Below are positions 56,842-64,000 of a DNA stretch of 64,000 bases, in pieces. A program made the translations under genes and the position numbers. The notes beneath the pieces were generated by a model. The model was not told the DNA's origin. It saw only the letters and a list, made by a program, of their open reading frames with translations, and searched no databases. Source of the stretch: Streptomyces sp. BV286 (lineage in GTDB: Bacteria; Actinomycetota; Actinomycetes; Streptomycetales; Streptomycetaceae); contig NZ_JAHRIB010000172.1 of the NCBI RefSeq assembly GCF_019090165.1, positions 36,725 through 100,724 on the forward strand. The letters are read 5' to 3'. Each line of letters begins with the position of its first letter. Position 1 is the first letter of the stretch.

Positions 56842-57810
56842 ATGGAGAGAACAGAGGAAGCAGCACAGGGGACCGCGCAGCCGCTCACCGGGAGGATCGC
56901 CCTGGTCGCGGGCGCCACCCGCGGCGCCGGACGGGCCATGGCGGTCGAGCTGGGACGCGCGGGAGCCACGGTGTACGTGACCGGCCGCACGACCCGCGAG
57001 CACGTCAGCGAGGTCGGCCGGACCACCGAGACGATCGAGGAGACGGGCGAACTGGTCGACGCGGCCGCCGGGGTCGCCGGCCGCGGGATCGCCGTACCGA
57101 CGGACCACCTCGAACCGGAGCAGGTGCGCGCGCTCGTCGACCGGATCGACCGCGAGCAGGGCCGGCTCGACATCCTCGTCAACGACATCTGGGGCGGAGA
57201 CGTCCTCCTCGACTGGTCGGCGGACAAGCAGCCCGACATGTGGGAGATGGACCTCGACAAGGGGCTGCGGATCATGCGCCTCGGCATCGAGTCGCACATC
57301 GTCACCAGCCACTGCGCGCTGCCGCTGCTCGTCCGCAGCCCCGGCGGGCTGCTCGTCGAGGTCACCGACGGCACCGAGGAGTACAACCGGCGCTACCGCA
57401 AGCCCCTCTTCTACGACCTCGCCAAGACGGCCCCGATCCGCATGGCGTACGACCTGGGGGAGGAGCTGAAGGAGTACGGCTGCACGGCGGTCTGCGTCAC
57501 CCCTGGCTGGCTGCGCTCCGAGGCCATGCTCGACACCGCCTTCAAGGTCACCGAGGAGAACTGGCGGGACGCCTGCGAGAACGTCCCGCACTTCGCGATC
57601 TCCGAGACGCCCACGTACGTCGGCCGGGCCCTGGTCGCACTCGCCGCCGACCCCGACGTGGCCCGCTGGAACGGTCGGTCGCTGTCCAGCGGCGGCCTCG
57701 CCCAGGAGTACGGCTTCACGGACGTCGACGGCTCGGCGCCCGACGCGTGGCGCTACCTCATCGAGGTGGAGTCGCAGGGCAGGCCGGCGGACGTGACCGG
57801 CTACCGGTAG
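56842..57810 (+). CDS. Short-chain dehydrogenase/reductase
   Basis: A 322-residue SDR. The cofactor motif is RIALVAGATRGAGRAMAVEL and the structural motif is VNDIWGGD in place of the common NNAG. The active-site region VEVTDGTEEYNRRYRKPLFY, then YDLAKTAPIRMAYDL, supplies the YxxxK pair. Such longer SDRs with a tryptophan in the NxG region occur in many actinobacteria. Substrate unknown. ATG 56842 is chosen over one at 56788. It converges with the WYL regulator, 18 bp apart. Confidence 0.85.
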   Translation: MERTEEAAQGTAQPLTGRIALVAGATRGAGRAMAVELGRAGATVYVTGRTTREHVSEVGRTTETIEETGELVDAAAGVAGRGIAVPTDHLEPEQVRALVDRIDREQGRLDILVNDIWGGDVLLDWSADKQPDMWEMDLDKGLRIMRLGIESHIVTSHCALPLLVRSPGGLLVEVTDGTEEYNRRYRKPLFYDLAKTAPIRMAYDLGEELKEYGCTAVCVTPGWLRSEAMLDTAFKVTEENWRDACENVPHFAISETPTYVGRALVALAADPDVARWNGRSLSSGGLAQEYGFTDVDGSAPDAWRYLIEVESQGRPADVTGYR

Positions 57811-57828
57811 CCCTCGCGCCGGAGCCCC

Positions 57829-58809
57829 TCAGCCCTGCTCCTCGTAGTACGCGGCCGTCCGGGCCGCCGCCTCGGCGAAACGCCGCCTGAGCCCGGACGG
57901 CTCCAGGACCTCCACCTCGGGGCCGAGGGAGAGCAGCTGGGTGTACGCGACGTCGTACGACTCGACGGGCAGCGTGAGCGTGATCCGGCCCCCGTCGTCG
58001 GGCGAGCCCGCCTCGGCCAGGGCCTCCTGCGCCGAGAGCGGGTCGACGGTGTGCTTCAACCGCCGCGCGCCCGCCTCGGTGAGACGCACCACGATCGTCG
58101 CCCGCAGGAGCGAGCGGGCGAACTGCGCGGCCCGCTCCGCCCAGAAACCCGGCAGGTCGAACGACTCGTCGCGGCCGAAGCGCTCGCTGCCGGGCTCGAC
58201 CGCCGTGAACCGGTCGATGCGGTAGACGCGGAAGGAACCGGACCCGGTGACCCGGGCGCACACGTACCAGACGCCCGCCTTCAGCACGAGACCGTACGGC
58301 TCCAACTCGCGCTCCACGTCGGCCTCCTGGCGTCGGTAGCGCGCGGTGATGCGCAGGTCGTCCCAGACCGCCTCGGCGATCGACGGCAGCAGCTCGGGGG
58401 TCTTCGGTTCGGCGAACCAGGCGGGCGCGTCCAGATGGAAGCGCTGGGACGCCGTCCGGGAGGCGTCCTTGAGGGAGGGCAGCAGGGCGGCGGACACCTT
58501 CAGCCGGGCGGCGGAAGCCGCGTCCTCCAGGCCCATCTCGCGGAGCGCGCCCGGCACCCCGGAGAGGAACAGGGCCTCGGCCTCGCTCCTGGCGAGCCCG
58601 GTGAGCCTCGTTCGGTACCCGCCGATCAGCCGGTAGCCGCCGACCCGGCCCCGGTCCGCGTACACCGGGACGCCGGCCTCCGAGAGGGCCTGCGCGTCCC
58701 GGGTGATCGTGCGCTCCGACACCTCCAGCTCCCGGGCCAGCTCGGCAGCCGTCATCGACGGCCGGGACTGGAGCAGCAACACCATCTTGATGAGCCGGGC
58801 AGCACGCAT
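57829..58809 (-). CDS. WYL-domain transcriptional regulator (DeoR-like HTH)
   Basis: A 326-residue regulator. The N-terminal helix-turn-helix is RLIKMVLLLQSRPSMTAAEL, then ARELEVSERTITRDAQALSE. A WYL domain follows with EPYGLVLKAGVWYVCARVTG and YRIDRFTAVEPG, then a C-terminal WCX segment. WYL domains sense nucleic acid or small-molecule ligands. It stands alone, so its targets are unknown. Confidence 0.88.
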   Translation of the reverse strand: MRAARLIKMVLLLQSRPSMTAAELARELEVSERTITRDAQALSEAGVPVYADRGRVGGYRLIGGYRTRLTGLARSEAEALFLSGVPGALREMGLEDAASAARLKVSAALLPSLKDASRTASQRFHLDAPAWFAEPKTPELLPSIAEAVWDDLRITARYRRQEADVERELEPYGLVLKAGVWYVCARVTGSGSFRVYRIDRFTAVEPGSERFGRDESFDLPGFWAERAAQFARSLLRATIVVRLTEAGARRLKHTVDPLSAQEALAEAGSPDDGGRITLTLPVESYDVAYTQLLSLGPEVEVLEPSGLRRRFAEAAARTAAYYEEQG

Positions 58810-58850
58810 GCACCCATTTTGCCGGGTGGGCGGGTGCGGGCCGTACGGGG

Positions 58851-58925
58851 TGCGCCCCCGGACAATGCAGGGGCGCAGCCCCGCTTTGTCCGGGGGCGCG
58901 GGGAACTGCGCGACCAGCCCCCACC
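58851..58925. repeat. Interspersed repeat in reverse orientation plus hairpin, downstream of aceE
   Basis: GGGGCGCGGGGAACTGCGCG followed by ACCAGCCCCCACC is the reverse complement of the repeat core seen elsewhere. It is preceded by an imperfect stem (GCGCCCCCGG...TTGTCCGGGGGCGC, 58851-58899) enclosing GGGGC-GCA-GCCCC. It probably serves as the aceE terminator. Confidence 0.7.
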
Positions 58926-58948
58926 GGCCCGCAGCCGGCGTACGACAC

Positions 58949-61654
58949 CTACAACCCGTACCGCTCCCGCGCTTCCTTCACGGCCGAGGCCGGCACCTCG
59001 CCGCGCCGCGCGAGCTGGGCCAGCGCCGCCACGACGATCGACTGCGCGTCGACGCCGAAGTGGCGGCGGGCCGCCTCACGGGTGTCGGAGAGGCCGAAAC
59101 CGTCGGCGCCCAGCGACGAGTAGTCCTGCTCGACCCACTGCGCGATCTGGTCGGGCACCTGCCGCATGTAGTCGGAGACCGCGAGGACGGGCCCCTCGGC
59201 ACCGTGCAGCGCCTGGCGCACGTACGGCACCCGCTCCTCGCCGCGCAGCAGTGCCGCGTCGGCCTCCAGCGCGTCCCGGCGCAGCTCCGTCCAGGACGTG
59301 GCGGACCAGACGTCCGCGGCCACACCCCACTCCTCCGCGAGCAGCCGCTGAGCCTCCAGGGTCCAGTGGATCGCCGTACCGGAGCCGAGCAGCTGGATGC
59401 GCGGGGCGTTGGCGGCGTTGACCTGGACCCCGGCCGACTCCGCCGTGTTGAAGCGGTAGAGGCCCTTGACGATGCCCTCGTCGATACCGAGACCCGACGG
59501 CTTCGCGGGCTGCGGGATCGGCTCGTTGTAGACGGTGAGGTAGTAGAAGACGTTCGAGTCCTCGCCGGGCGCGGCCTCGCCGTACATGCGGCGCAGACCG
59601 TCCTTGACGATCGTGGCGACCTCGTACGCGAACGCCGGGTCGTAACTCATGGCGGCCGGGTTCGTCGCCGCGATGACCGGCGAGTGCCCGTCCGCGTGCT
59701 GCAGGCCCTCGCCCGTCAGCGTCGTACGGCCCGCCGTGGCGCCGACGAGGAAGCCGCGGCCGAGCTGGTCGCCGAGCTGCCACATCTGGTCGGCCGTGCG
59801 CTGCCAGCCGAACATCGAGTAGAAGATGTAGAACGGGATCATCGCCTCACCGTGCGTGCTGTACGCGGTGGACGCGGCGATGAAGTCCGCCATCGAACCG
59901 GCCTCGGTGATCCCCTCGTTGAGGATCTGGCCGTCCTTGGCCTCCTTGTAGTACATCAGCTGGTCACGGTCGACCGGCTCGTACGTCTGGCCCTTCGGCG
60001 AGTAGATGCCGAGGGACGGGAAGAGGCTCTCCATGCCGAAGGTGCGCGCCTCGTCGGGGACGATCGGCACCCAGCGCTTCCCGGACTGCTTGTCGCGGAC
60101 CAGGTCCTTGACCAGGCGTACGAAGGCCATGGTCGTCGCGATGTTCTGCGAGCCGGAGCCCTTGTCGAAGGCGGTGAACGCCTTGTCGGCCGGGGCGGGC
60201 AGCGGTGCGAGCGGGTGCGTACGGCGGGCGGGGGCCGGGCCGCCGAGGGCCGCGCGGCGCTCCTGCAGGTAACGGACCTCGGGGGCGTCGGCGCCCGGGT
60301 GACCGTAGGGGACGACCCCGTCGATGAACTGGCTGTCGGAGATGGGCAGTTCGAGCAGGTCACGCATCTGCTTGAACTCGTCCGTCGACAGCTTCTTCAT
60401 CTGGTGGTTGGCGTTCTTCGACGCGAAGCCCTCGCCGAGGGTGTGGCCCTTGACCGTCTGGGCCAGGATGACCGTCGGGGCGCCCTTGTGCTCGACGGCC
60501 GCCTTGTACGCGGCGTACACCTTGCGCGCCTCGTGACCACCGCGGGAGAGGTGGAAGCACTCCAGGATCTTGTCGTCGCTCAGCAGCTTCGCCAGCTCGA
60601 CGAGCGCCGGGTCGGCGCCGAAGAAGTCCTGGCGGATGTAGGCGGCGTCGCGGGTCTGGTACGTCTGCACCTGCGCGTCCGGGACCTCACGGAGGCGGCG
60701 GACGAGGGCGCCGGTGGTGTCGAGCCGGAACAGCTCGTCCCAGGCGTTGCCCCACAGCGACTTGATGACGTTCCAGCCGGCGCCGCGGAACTGGGCCTCC
60801 AGCTCCTGCACGATCTTGAAGTTCGCGCGGACCGGGCCGTCGAGGCGCTGGAGGTTGCAGTTGATGACGAAGGTCAGGTTGTCGAGACCCTCGCGGGAGG
60901 CGAGTGCGAGGGCCGCCGTCGACTCCGGCTCGTCCATCTCGCCGTCACCGAGGAACGCCCACACGTGGGACGCCGAGACGTCCTTGATGTTGCGGTTGGT
61001 GAGATAGCGGTTGAAGCGCGCCTGGTAGATCGCGGAGAGCGGGCCGAGGCCCATCGACACCGTCGGGAACTCCCACAGCCAGGGAAGCCGGCGCGGGTGC
61101 GGGTACGACGGAAGGCCGTTGCCGCCCGCCTCCTGGCGGAACTTGTCGAGGTGCGCCTCGGTGAGGCGGCCGTCGAGGAAGGCGCGGGCGTAGATGCCGG
61201 GGGAGGCGTGGCCCTGGATGTAGAGCTGGTCGCCGGACCCGTCGGCCTCCTTGCCCTTGAAGAAGTGGTTGAAGCCCGTCTCGTAGAGCCAGGCCGCGGA
61301 GGCGAAGGTGGCGATGTGCCCGCCCACGCCGTGTTTCGCGCCCCGGGTCACCATCGCGGCCGCGTTCCAGCGGTTCCACGCGGTGATCCTGCGCTCCATC
61401 GCCTCGTCGCCGTCCGCGGTGGGCTCGGCGGCGGTCGGGATGGTGTTGACGTAGTCGGTCTCAAGCAGCTTGGGCAGCGCGAGGCCGTTGCCCTCGGCGC
61501 GCTCCAGCGTGCGGCGCATCAGATACGCGGCTCGGTGCGGCCCGGCCGCCTTGGTGACGGCGTCCAGGGAGGCCTGCCATTCGGCGGTCTCCTCCGGGTC
61601 GCGGTCCGGGAGCTGGTCGAGCTCGCTCGGCTGGATTGCGGTGGGGTCGGTCAT
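58949..61654 (-). CDS. aceE: Pyruvate dehydrogenase E1 component (homodimeric, AceE)
   Basis: A 901-residue thiamine-diphosphate enzyme of the single-chain AceE type, which decarboxylates pyruvate and passes the acetyl group to the lipoyl E2. The TPP-binding motif GDG...NCN lies in FLGDGEMDEPESTA and FVINCNLQRLDGPV. Other parts are the N-terminal ERRITAWNRWNAAAMV, VKGHTLGEGFASKNANHQMK and TLTGEGLQHADGHSPVIAAT. ATG 61654 follows GGAAGG. Streptomyces has several copies; this one sits near the E2 gene and a GntR regulator, as does S. coelicolor aceE1. Confidence 0.96.
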   Translation of the reverse strand: MTDPTAIQPSELDQLPDRDPEETAEWQASLDAVTKAAGPHRAAYLMRRTLERAEGNGLALPKLLETDYVNTIPTAAEPTADGDEAMERRITAWNRWNAAAMVTRGAKHGVGGHIATFASAAWLYETGFNHFFKGKEADGSGDQLYIQGHASPGIYARAFLDGRLTEAHLDKFRQEAGGNGLPSYPHPRRLPWLWEFPTVSMGLGPLSAIYQARFNRYLTNRNIKDVSASHVWAFLGDGEMDEPESTAALALASREGLDNLTFVINCNLQRLDGPVRANFKIVQELEAQFRGAGWNVIKSLWGNAWDELFRLDTTGALVRRLREVPDAQVQTYQTRDAAYIRQDFFGADPALVELAKLLSDDKILECFHLSRGGHEARKVYAAYKAAVEHKGAPTVILAQTVKGHTLGEGFASKNANHQMKKLSTDEFKQMRDLLELPISDSQFIDGVVPYGHPGADAPEVRYLQERRAALGGPAPARRTHPLAPLPAPADKAFTAFDKGSGSQNIATTMAFVRLVKDLVRDKQSGKRWVPIVPDEARTFGMESLFPSLGIYSPKGQTYEPVDRDQLMYYKEAKDGQILNEGITEAGSMADFIAASTAYSTHGEAMIPFYIFYSMFGWQRTADQMWQLGDQLGRGFLVGATAGRTTLTGEGLQHADGHSPVIAATNPAAMSYDPAFAYEVATIVKDGLRRMYGEAAPGEDSNVFYYLTVYNEPIPQPAKPSGLGIDEGIVKGLYRFNTAESAGVQVNAANAPRIQLLGSGTAIHWTLEAQRLLAEEWGVAADVWSATSWTELRRDALEADAALLRGEERVPYVRQALHGAEGPVLAVSDYMRQVPDQIAQWVEQDYSSLGADGFGLSDTREAARRHFGVDAQSIVVAALAQLARRGEVPASAVKEARERYGL

Positions 61655-61957
61655 TGCGCCGCCTTCCGGATGCGGAGGGGGTTCCCTCGTCGGCAAGGGG
61701 TTCTACGGGGGGTGCCCTTGGTCTTTGGCAGGACAGGGCGGCGGGCTCGTGTGGGAGCCCGTCGGTGACTGTAACTCGCTGATCGATGATCGATCAAAGG
61801 GTTGAAGGGGAAAACCTCTTGATCACGACAAAGTAGGCACGCGGTGCCTTGGCTGCAGGCACGCGGTGCCTTGTTTTCGCAGGTGAGGCATGCCGTCGGG
61901 GGTACTTCTGAGCGGGCCGGCGCTCCACTGCTGGCAGCCGACGGGACGGGATCGCGG
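61655..61957. promoter_or_regulatory. aceE upstream region
   Basis: A 303-bp AT-richer region between the GntR gene and aceE, both on the minus strand. It holds a near-palindrome TGATCGATGATCGATCA at about 61780-61796 and two GGCACGCGGTGCC dyads (61836-61873). These are the best candidates for regulator binding; no ORF is supported here. Confidence 0.6.
61836..61873. promoter_or_regulatory. Twin dyad operator-like element upstream of aceE
   Basis: GGCACGCGGTGCCTTG occurs at 61836-61851 and again, identically, at 61858-61873, a 22-bp repeat distance (two helical turns). Each copy contains the perfect inverted repeat GGCAC-GCG-GTGCC. The regulator is unknown; the adjacent GntR-family gene is a candidate. 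Confidence 0.55.
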
Positions 61958-62596
61958 TTACGCGGGCTCGTTGCCCGTCCGCGGCGCGCACCCCAGCACA
62001 TGCGCCTTGACCAGCTCGGCGATCAGCGGATCCCGGCGCCGGAACGCCTCCACCAGCGCCTCGTGCTCCTCCGCGTACGACTGCTGGACCGTGCCCAGCC
62101 AGCGGATCGACAGGGCGGTGAAGACCTCGATGCCCAGGCCCTCCCAGGTGTGCAGCAGCACGGAGTTGCCCGCGGCCCGCACCAGCTCGCGGTGGAAGCC
62201 CACCGTGTGGCGGACCTGTCCGGTGCCGTCGGCCTTCCGGTCGGCCTCGTACAGGGCCGTGACATGCGGTTCGAGCGCCGAGCAGTCGGCGGCGAGCCGC
62301 TCGGCGGCCAGCTCGGCGGCGATGGCCTCCAGACCCGCCCGCACGGGATAGCTCTCCTCCAGGTCCGCCGCGGTCAGGTTCCGTACGCGCACGCCCTTGT
62401 TGGGCGCCGACTCGATCAGGCGCAGCGACTCCAGCTCGCGCAGGGCCTCCCGCACGGGCGTCTGGCTGACCTCCAGCTCGGTGGCGATCCGCCGCTCCAC
62501 GATCCGCTCGCCCGGCTTCCAGCGGCCGCTCACGATCCCCTCCACGATGTGCTCGCGGATCTGCTCGCGGAGCGAGTGGACGACGGGCGCGGTCAT
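61958..62596 (-). CDS. GntR-family regulator with FCD domain
   Basis: A 212-residue FadR-subfamily regulator. The N-terminal winged helix is SLREQIREHIVEGIVSGRWK, then ERRIATELEVSQTPVREALR; the C-terminal helical FCD domain has metal-binding histidines (FHRELVRAAGN, AHVLG). AAGGAGC precedes ATG 62596. Located next to, and co-directional with, aceE 303 bp downstream, it probably controls pyruvate dehydrogenase or a related organic-acid pathway. Confidence 0.9.
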   Translation of the reverse strand: MTAPVVHSLREQIREHIVEGIVSGRWKPGERIVERRIATELEVSQTPVREALRELESLRLIESAPNKGVRVRNLTAADLEESYPVRAGLEAIAAELAAERLAADCSALEPHVTALYEADRKADGTGQVRHTVGFHRELVRAAGNSVLLHTWEGLGIEVFTALSIRWLGTVQQSYAEEHEALVEAFRRRDPLIAELVKAHVLGCAPRTGNEPA

Positions 62597-62792
62597 TGAG
62601 GGCTCCTTAGGCTGGGGCGCTCCGGCCCCGAGGGCGTTGACTTCTAGACAATAAGGCCGGTAGTCCCTCCGGGAAGGGTGCGCGGGGGTGCTTTCCCGCA
62701 GGTGAGATGAGCCGCACACGTGGCTCCGCCGGGTTGGCCGTGCGCGACAGGGGAGGGGCCTGCGGGCTGTCCGGCGGCTTCCCGTCGGGCGT

Positions 62793-62884
62793 GGCTGGTC
62801 GCGCAGTTCCCCGCGCCCCTGAAAAGCGGGGCCACGCCCCCGGCTTTTCGTCTTTCAGGGGCGCGGGGAACTGCGCGACCAGCC
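62793..62884. repeat. Perfect 32-bp inverted repeat made of two opposed interspersed repeats
   Basis: Arms 62793-62824 and 62853-62884 are exactly complementary over 32 bp. Each is a copy of the repeat core GCGCAGTTCCCCGCGCCCCT, facing one another, with a 28-base loop that holds a further GGGGC-CAC-GCCCC dyad. Its outer flanks lie between the GntR and E2 genes. It could act as a strong terminator or processing site. Confidence 0.85.
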
Positions 62885-62928
62885 CCCACCGGCCCGCAGG
62901 ATGGCCTCTACGGGGTGGAGCACCACGC

Positions 62929-62968
62929 GAAGGTGCCCCTGTCCGGCAAGCCGGACAGGGGCACCTTC
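62929..62968. terminator. Terminator hairpin of the E2 acyltransferase gene
   Basis: GAAGGTGCCCCTGTCCGG and CCGGACAGGGGCACCTTC form a perfect 18-bp stem with a CAAG loop, 18 bp past the E2 stop codon (the gene reads leftward). Confidence 0.85.
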
Positions 62969-62986
62969 TGCTGCGATATGGCGGAG

Positions 62987-64000
62987 CTACAGGCCGAGCT
63001 CGACCTCGAACTCGCCCGCCTCCAGGATCGCCTTGACCGCCGTCAGGTAACGGGCGGCGTCGGCGCCGTCCACCAGACGGTGGTCGTAGGAGAGCGTCAG
63101 GTACGTCATGTCACGGACGCCGATGACCGTGCCCTCCTCCGTCTCGATGACGGCCGGGCGCTTGACCGTGGCACCGATGCCCAGGATCGCGACCTGGTTC
63201 GGCGGCACGATGATCGTGTCGAAGAGCGCACCACGCGAACCGGTGTTGCTGATGGTGAAGGTCGCGCCGGACAGCTCGTCCGGGGTGATCTTGTTCGCCC
63301 GGACCTTGCCCGCCAGGTCGGCGGTGGCCTTGGCGATACCGGCGATGTTCAGGTCGCCCGCGTGCTTGATGACCGGGGTCATCAGGCCCTTCTCGGAGTC
63401 CACCGCGATACCGACGCTCTCGGTGTCGAAGTAGGTGATCGTGCCCTCTTCGACGTTGATCCGGGCGTTGACGGCCGGGTGGGCCTTCAGCGCCTGGGCC
63501 GCCGCCTTCACGTAGAACGGCATCGGGGAGAGCTTGACGCCCTCGCGCGCCGCGAAGGAGTCCTTCGCCTTCGCGCGGAGCTTCATCAGGCGGGTGACGT
63601 CCACCTCGACGACCGAGGACAGCTGGGCCTGCTCGTGCAGGGCCTTCACCATGTTGTCGCCGATGACCTTGCGGATGCGGGGCATCTTCACGGTCTGGCC
63701 GCGCAGCGGAGAGGCCTCCAGCGTCGGCGCCTTCTTGGCGGCGCTCGGCGCGGCCGCGGCCGCGGCCGGAGCCGGGGCTGCGGCGGCCGCCTTCGCGGCC
63801 TCGGCGGCGGCGAGGACGTCCTGCTTGCGGATACGGCCACCGACGCCGGTGCCCTTGACGGAGGCCAGCTCGACGCCGTTCTCGGCGGCGAGCTTGCGCA
63901 CCAGCGGGGTCACGTACGCGCCGTCGTCACCCGAGGTCGCGGCAGGCGCCTGGGCCGGGGTGACGGGAGCGGGAGCCGGTACCGGCGCGGCCGGAGCCGG
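62987..64000 (-). CDS. sucB: Dihydrolipoamide acyltransferase (E2), N-terminus beyond the window
   Basis: The frame stays open to the right edge, so the lipoyl domains are missing. Visible parts are an Ala/Pro-rich linker and the peripheral-subunit-binding domain (VTPLVRKLAAENGVELASVK, then GTGVGGRIRKQDVLA). The catalytic acyltransferase domain has TFTISNTGSRGALFDTIIVP and active-site SYDHRLVDGADAARYL. It transfers acyl groups from lipoyl arms to CoA. By synteny with S. coelicolor it is the sucB-annotated E2; whether it is an acetyl or a succinyl transferase cannot be told from this part. Confidence 0.92.
   Translation of the reverse strand, partial: PAPAAPVPAPAPVTPAQAPAATSGDDGAYVTPLVRKLAAENGVELASVKGTGVGGRIRKQDVLAAAEAAKAAAAAPAPAAAAAAPSAAKKAPTLEASPLRGQTVKMPRIRKVIGDNMVKALHEQAQLSSVVEVDVTRLMKLRAKAKDSFAAREGVKLSPMPFYVKAAAQALKAHPAVNARINVEEGTITYFDTESVGIAVDSEKGLMTPVIKHAGDLNIAGIAKATADLAGKVRANKITPDELSGATFTISNTGSRGALFDTIIVPPNQVAILGIGATVKRPAVIETEEGTVIGVRDMTYLTLSYDHRLVDGADAARYLTAVKAILEAGEFEVELGL

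Noticed and set aside
58703..61768. A 1021-residue plus-strand open frame opposite aceE
   Set aside because: Shadow of aceE, which has intact TPP motifs and normal length on the minus strand.

Overview
This window is very GC-rich, with strongly GC-biased third codon positions and many GTG starts. Its gene content and order (glnE, malR-malEFG-aglA, secreted amylases, glnII, glnA, lipA/lipB, aceE, E2 acyltransferase) are those of the central chromosome of a Streptomyces species. No tRNA, rRNA, CRISPR array, insertion sequence, prophage or biosynthetic cluster was found.

Layout. Bases 1-4180 are accessory: a truncated small ORF, a STAND (NB-ARC/TPR) NTPase, a frameshifted remnant of a glyoxalase-like gene, and a noticeably AT-richer two-helix SLATT membrane protein. 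An intact glyoxalase-like gene homologous to the remnant lies just beyond. From 4181 the DNA is typical core Streptomyces: a pyridoxamine-oxidase-like flavoprotein, glnE, a DMT transporter divergent from a LysR regulator, and a PAP2 membrane enzyme. Next comes a maltose/maltodextrin regulon (11557-25686): repressor malR, divergent malE-malF-malG-aglA, a secreted alpha-amylase and a 1815-residue secreted double-GH13 amylopullulanase. CTTGC/GCAAG operator-like sites precede malE, the amylase and the pullulanase. Then follow a receiver-SpoIIE phosphatase, a TetR regulator, a large membrane protein whose cytoplasmic part resembles a sigma factor, a secreted DUF1996 protein, a two-component system, an orphan winged-helix protein, and glnII. 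After several small conserved proteins come glnA, lipB-lipA, a TPR regulator of NsdA type, redox and epimerase genes, a MarP-like membrane protease, a peptidoglycan-recognition amidase, a WYL regulator, aceE, a GntR/FCD regulator and the right-edge E2 gene.

How genes work together. GlnE adenylylates glutamine synthetase I (glnA, with the Tyr397 target site). glnA and glnII each carry a 38-bp site matching the GlnR box. LipB and LipA make the lipoyl cofactor needed by the E2 acyltransferase at the right edge, which works with the E1 made by aceE. The secreted amylase and amylopullulanase cut starch, glycogen or pullulan to maltodextrins, MalEFG imports them, AglA hydrolyses them, and MalR represses the set. 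MalFG has no ATPase here, as expected if the shared MsiK ATPase is encoded elsewhere.

Intergenic DNA carries strong hairpins and five sites of a Streptomyces-type interspersed repeat with core GCAGTTCCCCGCGCCCC, one of them a perfect 32-bp inverted repeat. The most distinctive unexplained part is the left-hand STAND/SLATT block, a plausible but unproven defence or conflict module.
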